NCBI GenBank assembly: GCA_903824785.1
Contig: CAIJYD010000108.1
Location: 1-36,437, forward strand
DNA: 36,437 nucleotides
DNA from: an uncultured Bacteroidota bacterium
GTDB lineage: Bacteria > Bacteroidota > Bacteroidia > Bacteroidales > VadinHA17
Direction: 5' to 3'
In this document: positions 15,930-23,611 of the stretch, piece after piece
Numbering within the stretch: the stretch's first letter is position 1
Layout of the letters: each line of letters begins with the position of its first letter
Notes under the pieces: generated by a model
What the model was told of the DNA's origin: nothing
Seen by the model: the letters and a program-made list of their open reading frames with translations, nothing else
The model's database searches: none
Made by a program: the position numbers and the translations under genes

Positions 15930-17503
15930 TATTTGTAGTTTTTATTTTTACGCTCATTATTCGATAAAACTCCGACAAGTGATGCCCCTTGTATTTCAAA
16001 TTGCACATTACCGCCCATTGCAGATGATCCACCCATTGCAGGTGAATAACCCGAAGCCGATCCACCGCCACCCGATGAAGAGCCACCACCCCCTGCACCA
16101 GCTAATCCTTTTTTGGAAACATTGGATATTGCCGTCCCAATAGCTACAAGTGCGATACCTGCAGCCAAAGCTATTGGCCATGCCCCCGGAGTTTTTAAAG
16201 CTGCTTGAAACCCGGCTGATGCAATGGCATATTGAATAAACATCTGCCCCAATTTTACTAAAAAATCACCTACAGAAGCAAGAAGAGTTAATCCGAATTC
16301 ACCAATATTCATATCCCCAGCCATCATTGCGCCTACTCCAGTTGCGAATGTGTTCGCAAAGTCTACCATTCCTGCAGTAATTACTGAATTTAGATCATTT
16401 GTAAAGTTGATTGAATCAGAAAGGATTCTGTCTTCTTCAGCTTTTATTTTCGCCCCTTCAGGAGTCATTGCGTCAGCCATGCCCATTAATCCCGATGGAG
16501 CTACTGTTGCTGATTCTACTAACCCGCCCCCTCTCATCTGCATCATTGCAGGTTTTGCCAACATAAGAGCATTAGCCTCATCCTCTAATCTTTTTGCTTC
16601 TCCTGCTTTTGTTGCAGCCGTTAATTCTCTTGTTAATCCCCTAAGGGTATCTTGTCTTGATGTTTCAAGTTCATTAACTCTTGCTTCAGATTGTAGTACT
16701 TTTTCGTTCTGATCATCTCTTTTACTGCCCATCTCAAATTGAGCCCTCATAATAGATGCCCGTTCAGTGGCGATTGACTTTTCATCGTCAAAGACAGATA
16801 TTAGTAACGCCCGGGCTTCAAGTACTTTTTTTCTCTTTACGTCTGCATTTGTGTTTTCATCTTTTGCGTCAGCTCTTAATGTTGCTGCCTGTTCTTTTCT
16901 CTCTGCTATGCTTTTTATTAAATCTCGTTCCCGGTCATCAACATCCTGAAGTCTTTTCTCTAATTCTGTTGCTGCGGTAATCTCTTTTTTCATTTCCTCA
17001 CCTACACCCTTCATTGATGCTCCCATTGATTCCCAAGCACCCTTGAAATCGCCAGTAAATAGTTTCATCATGCCTTCCCCGAACATGGCTGCACGATCAA
17101 TAAGCACTTTAAACCCTGCCTTGAGTCCTGCCATTGCCCTCTCTAATGATTCTGCCCCTCGTTCTGTCTGTGTGAAGTAAGCGACCAAAGCACCGAAAGC
17201 AACGACTAAAGCACCTATTCCTGTACTTATCATTGCTCCCTTGACTACTTTCATAGCATTGGAAAAGATGGAAGCACCCCCGGCAGCCGTTTTTAAACTT
17301 GAAATAAACGACCCTATACCACTAACAAGATTAGTAATATTGTCCTTTAACCCTTGAACACCAAAGGCTGAGGCGATTTTATCACTCATGTTGGATAATG
17401 AGCTTTTTAATTCATCGGCTTTCTTTTTTGATTGATCGACCCCTTGATTAAATTCTTCACCCTTGAATCCAAGTTTGACGAACAAGTCTGCTATCATTCC
17501 CAT
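15929..17503 (-). CDS. Tape measure protein
   Basis: 524 aa, on the short side for a siphovirus tape measure, so the tail should be short. The N-terminus starts MGMIADLFVKLGFKGEEFNQ and is helical. A hydrophobic segment (about 85-110) is followed by a long charged coiled coil (about 170-320). Further hydrophobic helices appear around 380-460, then a Gly/Ser-rich linker and a short C-terminal domain. It follows the tail assembly chaperone and precedes the hub protein, the standard order. Confidence 0.9.
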   Translation of the reverse strand: MGMIADLFVKLGFKGEEFNQGVDQSKKKADELKSSLSNMSDKIASAFGVQGLKDNITNLVSGIGSFISSLKTAAGGASIFSNAMKVVKGAMISTGIGALVVAFGALVAYFTQTERGAESLERAMAGLKAGFKVLIDRAAMFGEGMMKLFTGDFKGAWESMGASMKGVGEEMKKEITAATELEKRLQDVDDRERDLIKSIAERKEQAATLRADAKDENTNADVKRKKVLEARALLISVFDDEKSIATERASIMRAQFEMGSKRDDQNEKVLQSEARVNELETSRQDTLRGLTRELTAATKAGEAKRLEDEANALMLAKPAMMQMRGGGLVESATVAPSGLMGMADAMTPEGAKIKAEEDRILSDSINFTNDLNSVITAGMVDFANTFATGVGAMMAGDMNIGEFGLTLLASVGDFLVKLGQMFIQYAIASAGFQAALKTPGAWPIALAAGIALVAIGTAISNVSKKGLAGAGGGGSSSGGGGSASGYSPAMGGSSAMGGNVQFEIQGASLVGVLSNNERKNKNYK

Positions 17504-17574
17504 TGTGCGGAGTATTAATTGTTATTCAAAATTATACATTATTTTTCACATAAAAAAAGCACCGTTAAAGTGCC

Positions 17575-18275
17575 TTAATTTTCCCCCATAGAAGCGATAA
17601 TATCACGGTTGCGGGCATACATTTCATCTGCTGTCATTGTTGAGGATTGATTTGATCCGTCAATACCAAGAGGCCATAACTGATTCGCTGATTTAGGATG
17701 CTTTGCATATTGATTGTACCCAAGCGTAAACAATGCCCTGAAATTAGCTGCGTCCATATCACGATTAAAAACATAACCTTTAATTTTTGCAAACGTTTCT
17801 GCCGGTGTTAACTCCCAATATTCCTGCTTTGATATTCCAAGCTCCCCGATTATCCAACCGTACTCGTCCGAGTAGATTACTCGATCAGCGTCACTTTCAC
17901 CTTTTTTTTTTCAATCTTTGCCCCAAAGGTCTGGCTGTGTTTCCACGCTTCGACAATCTTTTTTTGATCCGCTTCGCATGATGTCGCAATAGCAACCCTA
18001 AGTAAGTCATGGGTAAAGTTCTCTTTTACTTTCTCTTCCATGCAATAGGCTTGTGCTGCTGCATAAACCATTTCACTCACTAGTTGAGCTTGTCCACGTT
18101 CTTTAACCCAAGCATTATAGTCATCCGAAGTCAATAACCCTTCATTTTCACGAAAAAGAAAGATTGAAAGATTAGTAAACAGAAAGCCTATTCTTCTAGG
18201 CTTGAGAAAATTAACCCCTAAGATTCGTGCAGGATAAGGAAGGTTAAGGATGATAAAATCTTTTGAATTGTTCAT
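17575..18275 (-). CDS. Tail assembly chaperone GT fusion made by -1 frameshift
   Basis: Frame 0 from 18275 reaches an A10 run. After a -1 slip on A-AAA-AAG (17907-17901) the new frame starts with GGT at 17901 and stays open for 108 codons to 17575. It passes straight through the ATG at 17757, which is therefore an internal Met, not a start. The product is about 233 aa: the 125-residue G part plus a T part containing WIIGELGISKQEYWELTPAE and LFTLGYNQYAKHPKSANQLW. A G/GT pair made by -1 slippage between tail tube and tape measure genes is a conserved feature of long-tailed phages. These proteins fold around the tape measure during tail assembly and are not in the virion. Confidence 0.85.
17877..18275 (-). 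CDS. Tail assembly chaperone G (non-shifted product)
   Basis: 132 aa, the in-frame product that stops seven codons past the slippery site, ending KVKVTLIE. It is helical with a mixed N-terminus (MNNSKDFIILNLPYPARILG). Its place directly after the tail tube genes and before the tape measure, together with the slippery site near its end, identifies it. It is preceded by the TAAAAACGAAACGA leader and a hairpin at 18311-18341. Confidence 0.85.
   Translation of the reverse strand: MNNSKDFIILNLPYPARILGVNFLKPRRIGFLFTNLSIFLFRENEGLLTSDDYNAWVKERGQAQLVSEMVYAAAQAYCMEEKVKENFTHDLLRVAIATSCEADQKKIVEAWKHSQTFGAKIEKKKVKVTLIE
17901..17907 (-). promoter_or_regulatory. Programmed -1 frameshift site A-AAA-AAG
   Basis: Minus strand heptamer within a run of ten A residues (17911-17902) followed by G. 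AAG is codon 125 of frame 0. In the -1 frame no stop occurs for 108 codons, while frame 0 ends after seven more. Confidence 0.85.
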
Positions 18276-18310
18276 GTCGTTTCGTTTTTAGTTTGTTTTT
18301 AATTTGCAAT

Positions 18311-18341
18311 ACAGACGGATCCCACATTGACACCCGTCTGT
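18311..18341 (-). terminator. Hairpin between tail tube and tail chaperone genes
   Basis: ACAGACGG and CCGTCTGT form an 8-bp perfect stem with a 15-base loop. There is no clean U-run, so it may attenuate transcription or stabilise the 3' end of the abundant tail tube message, not fully terminate. Confidence 0.5.
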
Positions 18342-18370
18342 TGCACTTTAAGCTATGATGATTACGGATT

Positions 18371-19087
18371 TTAATTTGTTTCAACTGCCACCTCTCCGCT
18401 TACCTGAAGATCAAGCGAGAAAGTCATTTTATCGTTATCAGGGACTTCCCAACTTACATTAGATACGAAAGCCGATCCGCTTAACTTTATTGCTCCCGTT
18501 ACCGGAGTGCCTGAAGCATATTCCGTTAGCAAAAAAGAAATAGCTGATTGCTGTTCCTGAACTGCTAAAGCAAGATCAAAGCCATATCCCGTTGATGTTG
18601 GATCGGTAGAAGCAAGTGAACTCACGCTCATTGTACGGGTTATGCGTCCGCTTTTAAACTCTGCATCGTTACCTGATGATTTGCTTGATGTTTCAATGAT
18701 GTTTTGAGCCGATTTAAAGGATGTAGATGTTTCTCCTATTATCGTGATGTTCGTTGCATTGGCGATAGCATTCGCAACAGTACCAGCGAGATTAGTAGTC
18801 ACATTTGTAATCTCAGGAGCGACTATTGCAACTCCAACAGATACGCTTTCAAAGTATAGTTTACCCTGATAAGCTGTCACCTGAACACCTACGGCAAGAT
18901 AAGCCACCGCATGAGATGTGACAAAGTTCTGAGCCGTCACCGTTAGAGATGTTGCCCATGTAGCCAACTTAGTAAGACCCCCGACAAGAGTAACATTAGC
19001 AGTTCCCCCCGTACCCGTGAGGGTGATTACTTCCCGTTGCCTTGCCTCAAGTTTCAACAAGACAAGTGTGCCTATACTCGTTGCCAT
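18371..19087 (-). CDS. Tail tube protein paralog 2, with inserted beta module
   Basis: 238 aa. It matches the 142-aa paralog upstream at both ends: SIGTLVLLK at the start and, from about residue 115, ETSTSFKSAQN, GRITRTMSVSSLASTDP, and PDNDKMTFSLDLQV near the end. Residues about 13-113 are an insertion absent from the paralog. It contains TLTGTGGTANVT and ATSLTVTAQNF, closely like a module in the hub protein. It probably forms the tail tube or a decorated or terminal version of it, with the inserted module displayed on the surface. It begins 1 bp after the paralog. Confidence 0.8.
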   Translation of the reverse strand: MATSIGTLVLLKLEARQREVITLTGTGGTANVTLVGGLTKLATWATSLTVTAQNFVTSHAVAYLAVGVQVTAYQGKLYFESVSVGVAIVAPEITNVTTNLAGTVANAIANATNITIIGETSTSFKSAQNIIETSSKSSGNDAEFKSGRITRTMSVSSLASTDPTSTGYGFDLALAVQEQQSAISFLLTEYASGTPVTGAIKLSGSAFVSNVSWEVPDNDKMTFSLDLQVSGEVAVETN

Positions 19088-19088
19088 T

Positions 19089-19517
19089 TTAGTTTGTCGC
19101 TGTTGTTACGTGACCCGTTACCTGAAGATCAAGACTAAAAGTCATCTTGTCATTGTCCGGAAATTCGACCGATACATTAGAGATAAGACAGTTTCCTGAA
19201 AGTTTGATTGCTCCCGTTGCTGGAGTAGTCCCGACTGCTGTTGTGTATTCTGTCAGTGTGAAAGCTATCTCAGTCCCTGCTTCCTGTGCGTCAAGTGCTG
19301 CCTTATAACCATAAGTTGAAGCCGATGGATCTGTAGAAGCTAAAGAACTAACCGACATTGTCCGGGTTATTCTTCCCGAAGCAAAGGCTGCATCATTGCC
19401 TGAAGTCTTGTTTGATAGCTCAATCATGTTTTGAGCCGATTTAAAGGATGTTGATGATTCACCGACTACTAATATAGTGCCGATTTTAAGGAGTACGAGT
19501 GTGCCAATGTTTGTCAT
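19089..19517 (-). CDS. Tail tube protein paralog 1
   Basis: 142 aa, the compact form. It starts MTNIGTLVLLKIGTILVVGE and contains GRITRTMSVSSLASTDP and a C-terminal beta region (PDNDKMTFSLDLQVTGHV). It lies after the tail terminator-like gene, the usual place for the major tail tube protein. The size is typical of small tube subunits. Recent tandem duplication with the next gene is evident. Confidence 0.8.
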   Translation of the reverse strand: MTNIGTLVLLKIGTILVVGESSTSFKSAQNMIELSNKTSGNDAAFASGRITRTMSVSSLASTDPSASTYGYKAALDAQEAGTEIAFTLTEYTTAVGTTPATGAIKLSGNCLISNVSVEFPDNDKMTFSLDLQVTGHVTTATN

Positions 19518-19533
19518 AGCTTTTAATTTTAAT

Positions 19534-19941
19534 TTATTGAATCCTGAATATTAATCTTATTATACCAATGTCTACCAATACCTTATCTGTAGTTGCTTTC
19601 GTTGTTGTTGTTGTGTTCAAGGTGCAATCCATTATCTTATAAGGACTTGCTAAAGCGAATGGAACACCGTTATTGACTATTGATAGCACATTATCCATAT
19701 CGGTGTAAAGCGAAGTAAGACTTTGAAGTCCTTTATGAACTACCTCAATTAAGATATTCGCCCGGTATTGATATGAATTTTTTGAGCCGTCCTCCTCAAC
19801 AAACACATCAGCGATATTAATACAAGGATAAATTGCAGTTCCGAAGAGTTGAATAGGCATTGAATCATAAACTTTTCGCCCTGTCGCTGTTGTCAGTGCA
19901 GTAGTTAGAGCAGGTATTAATATTGATCGTATGTCTTTCAT
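19534..19941 (-). CDS. Tail terminator / tail completion-like protein
   Basis: 135 aa starting MKDIRSILIPALTTALTTAT, with VYDSMPIQLFGTAIYPCINI and then a beta-rich C-terminus. The pattern and place (after the gp10-like protein, before the tail tube) match DUF3168-type tail terminators, which cap the tube and join it to the head. The 4-bp overlap with the previous gene fits a head-tail joining operon. Confidence 0.72.
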   Translation of the reverse strand: MKDIRSILIPALTTALTTATGRKVYDSMPIQLFGTAIYPCINIADVFVEEDGSKNSYQYRANILIEVVHKGLQSLTSLYTDMDNVLSIVNNGVPFALASPYKIMDCTLNTTTTTKATTDKVLVDIGIIRLIFRIQ

Positions 19942-20393
19942 TGTTCCGGTATTATTCCTGCTCCAAATTTCATTACATTCTCCATCGTCTGTTGCATATC
20001 CTGATGAATTGACCTAGATACATCAACATTTTTAATCGCCCATTCAAGATAACTATCCAATATTTCGACATACTCAGCATACTCAACATTAGTACCGATT
20101 GCAATATCTCCTTTGTCCAATGATACCGTCTTAAGATCAGACACAAAAGAATTCCCCTTATTGTCACTAAAGGTAAAGTCTGGCTTTGTTGATGTCTTTA
20201 CAAATAACGAGTTCCTAAGTCGTGAAGTGATTATGTGATTTTGACCTCTTAATCTCATCTGTGCTTCATTCTTGATCTTGTCCCCAATCTTACGGATAGA
20301 CCACGAAGCAGCTTTTTTGCCACCGTCACGAAGTACATCCATCTGCTTATTAAGCCGATCCAAGGAAACCTGATCAAGAGTTATTGTAATCAT
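19938..20393 (-). CDS. HK97 gp10-like head-tail joining protein
   Basis: 151 aa. It contains the typical layout: an N-terminal helix with many Lys and Arg (GGKKAASWSIRKIGDKIKNE), then ITSRLRNSLFVKTS, then DIAIGTNVEYAEYVEI. The last motif is the hallmark of HK97 gp10-like proteins. It acts in the neck between the connector and the tail. Overlaps both neighbours by 4 bp. Confidence 0.8.
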   Translation of the reverse strand: MITITLDQVSLDRLNKQMDVLRDGGKKAASWSIRKIGDKIKNEAQMRLRGQNHIITSRLRNSLFVKTSTKPDFTFSDNKGNSFVSDLKTVSLDKGDIAIGTNVEYAEYVEILDSYLEWAIKNVDVSRSIHQDMQQTMENVMKFGAGIIPEQ

Positions 20394-20914
20394 GCGTACA
20401 ATTTATAAGCTGCTAAATAATTGTAAAGATTAGGCAGAAGCATTTTATCATTCCTGTTTTCTGCCATTTCCTTCACCATGTTCTTGATTGCGATTTTAAC
20501 CAAATCAGGGCAATAATCCTGAGTAGTATATTTCACATAAATTTCACAAGTTGTTGAATCGTCAATCAACTCAACACCGGGTATCGTGATTGTAAACTGA
20601 TCTAATCCCTTCTTTGTGTAGGTGGTTATTACATCCCCATTAACTTTAACCTCTGTTATTGCCAAGTGTGACGGATAAGGAAGTGTTATAACTGTGTAAT
20701 TAGCTGCATCCCATACAGTGACTACCCGATTATATTCGATGGTCTGAGCGACAAATGAGCGATTACAAAACTTTTCAGCCTGTTCACGTGCAGCCGTTAT
20801 AAGCGCAATGATCAGACTATCATCCGTTGTGTAGTCAGTGCGAAGATAGAGCTTCATATCGACCAGCTGAACAGGTTCTTTACCCGTTATAGTAGTGCGG
20901 ATTTCGAAGCTCAT
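20390..20914 (-). CDS. Head-tail connector protein (gp6-like)
   Basis: 174 aa. VDMKLYLRTDYTTDDSLIIA, then LITAAREQAEKFCNRSF, is the conserved helical core of the phage gp6-like head-tail connector family. It forms the adaptor ring under the portal. It overlaps the small upstream gene and the gp10-like gene by 4 bp each. Confidence 0.85.
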   Translation of the reverse strand: MSFEIRTTITGKEPVQLVDMKLYLRTDYTTDDSLIIALITAAREQAEKFCNRSFVAQTIEYNRVVTVWDAANYTVITLPYPSHLAITEVKVNGDVITTYTKKGLDQFTITIPGVELIDDSTTCEIYVKYTTQDYCPDLVKIAIKNMVKEMAENRNDKMLLPNLYNYLAAYKLYA

Positions 20915-21102
20915 CGCTTTTGTTTTTTAGGTTTATAAGCCGGAACAACAGCTTTATTGACAGATGGAACTTCAACTTTTGCCTCGTCAATCTTAACACC
21001 GTAGTTATAGCGTATCATGTCGTTATCAAGGTAGTCAGGTACATGAATTATATCACCTTTTAGCTTCCCGATAAAATCAGATTTTAACTTAAATGTTCCC
21101 AT
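20911..21102 (-). CDS. Hypothetical small protein of the head module, 63 aa
   Basis: Starts MGTFKLKSDFIGKLKGDIIH, with a basic tail (AYKPKKQKR). Its stop overlaps the connector start by 4 bp. Small proteins at this place often resemble short SH3-like or capsid-associated proteins; I see no motif to decide. Confidence 0.7.
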   Translation of the reverse strand: MGTFKLKSDFIGKLKGDIIHVPDYLDNDMIRYNYGVKIDEAKVEVPSVNKAVVPAYKPKKQKR

Positions 21103-21118
21103 AGTTTAAAATTTAATG

Positions 21119-21164
21119 AACCGTAGGGAGGTAACGATCCTCCCCCGTGTACCAATATACGGTT
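21119..21164 (-). terminator. Composite hairpin after the signal-peptide protein gene
   Basis: In minus-strand RNA, AACCGUA (21164-21158) pairs with UACGGUU (21125-21119). Inside, GGGAGG (21144-21139) pairs with CCUCCC (21131-21126). It overlaps the stop codon of the gene at 21163-21585. The tail CATTAAATTTT is only weakly U-rich, so partial termination or mRNA end protection is likely. Confidence 0.55.
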
Positions 21165-21585
21165 ATTGTTTTCTCTTCAGTGTAAAGCCACCTGTAAAAG
21201 TAGTAACTCCTGTATTATACCCATTGCATTTTACTCTGTAATAACGCCAAATAGTATTAGGTATCTCGTAACCTAACGCTTTAATTACCCCGGCTGTATT
21301 AACGATAACGCTATCCGAAGAAGTGCCTAAATCAACCCATCGTGTACCATCATATGACCCCTGAAGCATTGTATTAACGGTTTCAGTGCCTGATTTATTA
21401 ACAGGGATGATAAAGTAACTCGCCAAATAATCCCCTTTAATCGCTACCGGAGTAGCAATAGTGAGATACTTTGTTTGAGTATTAGTCGTGCTATCCTTTG
21501 GGAAAGCAACAGAAGAATCAATTACCTGCGCCTGAACTGCCAACCCGGCAAACAAGCAAATAAACATAAAAATTAACTTTTTCAT
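21163..21585 (-). CDS. Signal-peptide-bearing protein in the head module
   Basis: 140 aa. A textbook type I signal peptide opens it: MKKLIFMFICLFAGLAVQAQ, with VQA before the cleavage point at about residue 19. The mature part is beta-rich (TMLQGSYDGTRWVDLGTSSD), like small beta-sandwich surface proteins, and ends in a basic KRKQ. It sits between the major capsid and connector genes, where a capsid decoration protein would be expected, yet export to the periplasm is incompatible with cytoplasmic capsid assembly unless the leader is not used. Hairpins with the same GGGAGG stem flank it on both sides. Confidence 0.8.
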   Translation of the reverse strand: MKKLIFMFICLFAGLAVQAQVIDSSVAFPKDSTTNTQTKYLTIATPVAIKGDYLASYFIIPVNKSGTETVNTMLQGSYDGTRWVDLGTSSDSVIVNTAGVIKALGYEIPNTIWRYYRVKCNGYNTGVTTFTGGFTLKRKQ

Positions 21586-21602
21586 ATTTTCAAAGATTTA
21601 AA

Positions 21603-21620
21603 GGGAGGCGGAAACCTCCC
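21603..21620 (-). terminator. Attenuator-like hairpin after the major capsid gene
   Basis: Minus-strand GGGAGG-TTTCCG-CCTCCC followed by TTTAAAT: a GC-rich 6-bp stem and a short T-rich tail. It lies 6 bp after the capsid stop, where it can reduce read-through from the most expressed gene. Confidence 0.6.
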
Positions 21621-21626
21621 GATTAA

Positions 21627-22838
21627 TTAAACAACGTTTAACAATGCCTTACCAGCGGTGAATGTACCTTTAACAAATGCCAAGTAATCAGGGGCCTTAA
21701 TTCGCATTGTGGCCCTCATGTACAGGGTAACAGTTTTTAGCTGTGCAATTGCATCGCTCTCGTTCTGATCCCATATTTTAAGATCCATACCTTTGCGATA
21801 GACAAACTTCGCTTTCTTGAAGTCACCTACTACAAATTCGTCAGAAGTCACACCATTGTTGACATAAACAGGACAACCTGCAACGACCTGGCCGCTATTG
21901 GTGGTAAATGGTGCTAAAACATATGCCCCATCTTTGTCACGTTCCAAGTCCATTTCCATAGATGATACCGGATTGATGATAATAGCCGATGCATTGTAGT
22001 TTGCAACCTGGAGTTGAGTTAAGGCAGCCCTTAGAACGTCCTTATTGTTGGCAATGTCACCAGCGTTCAACTTGTAAGCGTTTGGAACTGCAAAGGCAGT
22101 AGCCAAAGTTTTGATACCATCATAACCGTTCAGTGCGATCGTACCGGCAAGAATATCACCATCGATCTTCAGCATCATCAAAGTGACCAGTTCAGTTTTG
22201 ATTTCCGAAAGAATCCACTCGATGTCATCCAAAGAATCATTTGATACTTTGATGTAAGACCCGAAGTTCTTAACGGTCAAAGTTTTGGTTTCATAACCTA
22301 AAACAACAGGATTGGCAGGCGCAACTCCTTCAGCGACCAACAGCGAATTATCAGTCCGCGTTTTGCGTTCAACCCAGCTAATCTGGTATTTGTTGGTTGT
22401 TCCCGTCTCAACTAATGATAACAAGAAAGGCATACGATCCGGGGCCTTCCCGATCCCTGCTTCCATTTCCCCACCTGGCAGAAGCGCGTTAGTGGTGATG
22501 TTAGCGTTGTCACTTTCCAAGAATGATTTAACAAGCAAATTAATCTCACCCTTAAAGGTGCTATCTTCTGCAAACTTTTTGAAAGTAGCGATTTCCGCGT
22601 TCAGCTTTTTACGCAAATCTTTGGTAAAAGAAATGATCTCGGATTTTTGGCCTTCTTTTTCAGCTTTCGCCTGAACGGTTGCCAATGCGTCCAACTGCTC
22701 TTGCATCTTTGCAGTTCCGGACTTAACTAATATTAATTCAGATTTTTGACTCTCAATCGTGTTGAGTAGTTCAGCCTGAGTTGCTTTGATCTGATCTCCA
22801 TGAGCCGATAAAGCTGATTCTAATTCTTGTTTTTCCAT
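21627..22838 (-). CDS. Major capsid protein, HK97 fold
   Basis: 403 aa. Residues 1-105 are a charged coiled coil (delta/scaffold domain), which the upstream protease should remove. The HK97-type capsid core follows: residues with PGGEMEAGIGKAPDRMPFLL, then VLGYETKTLTVKNFGSYIKV and SNDSLDDIEWILSEI, which is the usual E-loop/P-domain pattern. It follows the S78 protease, as is usual for phages that fuse scaffold to capsid. Confidence 0.9.
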   Translation of the reverse strand: MEKQELESALSAHGDQIKATQAELLNTIESQKSELILVKSGTAKMQEQLDALATVQAKAEKEGQKSEIISFTKDLRKKLNAEIATFKKFAEDSTFKGEINLLVKSFLESDNANITTNALLPGGEMEAGIGKAPDRMPFLLSLVETGTTNKYQISWVERKTRTDNSLLVAEGVAPANPVVLGYETKTLTVKNFGSYIKVSNDSLDDIEWILSEIKTELVTLMMLKIDGDILAGTIALNGYDGIKTLATAFAVPNAYKLNAGDIANNKDVLRAALTQLQVANYNASAIIINPVSSMEMDLERDKDGAYVLAPFTTNSGQVVAGCPVYVNNGVTSDEFVVGDFKKAKFVYRKGMDLKIWDQNESDAIAQLKTVTLYMRATMRIKAPDYLAFVKGTFTAGKALLNVV

Positions 22839-22850
22839 TACTTTTAATTT

Positions 22851-23540
22851 TTAAGATAATAATTTTAAAATATCTGATTTTGTAAACGGCTCTTCAATCG
22901 GAGTGATAACTGTTTCAATTATCGGCTCTTCTTCTTTGAGTGTTTCGACCTGTGATTCATTTATTAATGCTTCGACCTGTGATTTCAATTTCATAAGATC
23001 AAATCTCTTCGCTTGATTTCTTTCAATGGCAATTAGTCTTTCAAACTCTGTATCAATAAAGTCTGCTTTCTCTTCGGCTTTCATCCGGGTTATCACAGCC
23101 AACGGATTAGAGGCAATGGTGACTAAACTAACTTCATAGAGCATAATCTCATTAAGATACTGCACATCTTGCCCATCCTGAACCCCCGATGTTGAGTTAA
23201 TCGCCCGGTAACCGATGCTCATTTCTTTTAAAATGCCCTCTTTAACTTTGCATTGGATGTCTTCTTCAGCAGCAGAGAGCATAACTTTTACATAAAGTCC
23301 CGTATTATCCTCTTTAATATCAAGTATTTTGCCAATTGGATTCCAAATATCATGCTGATAAGCAAAGGCTATACGGTCTTTTCGCTCCATTAATGTCTTT
23401 GCAAATGCTCCCTTTACGATCACATCATTTGTTGAGTCAATATTTCCGAACACTGCTCCCCATCCTTCGATTGTCATTGTCCCGGATTCTTCCTGAACAT
23501 TGGCGATTTTGAAGCTCTTAAATTGAAGGTTATGTTTCAT
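22851..23540 (-). CDS. HK97-type prohead protease (peptidase S78)
   Basis: 229 aa. MTIEGWGAVFGNIDSTNDVI then FAYQHD (His63) and KEMSIGY (Ser108) form the S78 catalytic signature, with NEIMLYEVSLVTIASNPLA downstream as in the family. The C-terminal 60 residues are an acidic helical tail. It processes the capsid delta domain during maturation. A -7-like box lies at 23559-23566. Confidence 0.9.
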   Translation of the reverse strand: MKHNLQFKSFKIANVQEESGTMTIEGWGAVFGNIDSTNDVIVKGAFAKTLMERKDRIAFAYQHDIWNPIGKILDIKEDNTGLYVKVMLSAAEEDIQCKVKEGILKEMSIGYRAINSTSGVQDGQDVQYLNEIMLYEVSLVTIASNPLAVITRMKAEEKADFIDTEFERLIAIERNQAKRFDLMKLKSQVEALINESQVETLKEEEPIIETVITPIEEPFTKSDILKLLS

Positions 23541-23558
23541 TATGTTGCAATTTTAGTA

Positions 23559-23566
23559 CAAATATA
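23559..23566 (-). promoter_or_regulatory. Possible -7 box before the prohead protease gene
   Basis: Minus strand TATATTTG, 18 bases before the ATG, in the only sizeable gap (23541-23611) within the head module. The -33 position reads TTAT and not TTTG, so it is a weak candidate for boosting capsid expression. Confidence 0.4.
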
Positions 23567-23611
23567 ATAATAATTGAAATAAAAAAATAATCCGATATGT
23601 TTTACAACATA

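Noticed and set aside
15901..16098. 65-aa ORF within the tape measure C-terminus
   Set aside because: Shadow frame of a Gly/Ser-rich coding stretch.
17575..17757. Independent 60-aa gene before the tape measure
   Set aside because: Its frame is open continuously from the slippery A-run. It is the C-terminal part of the GT fusion.
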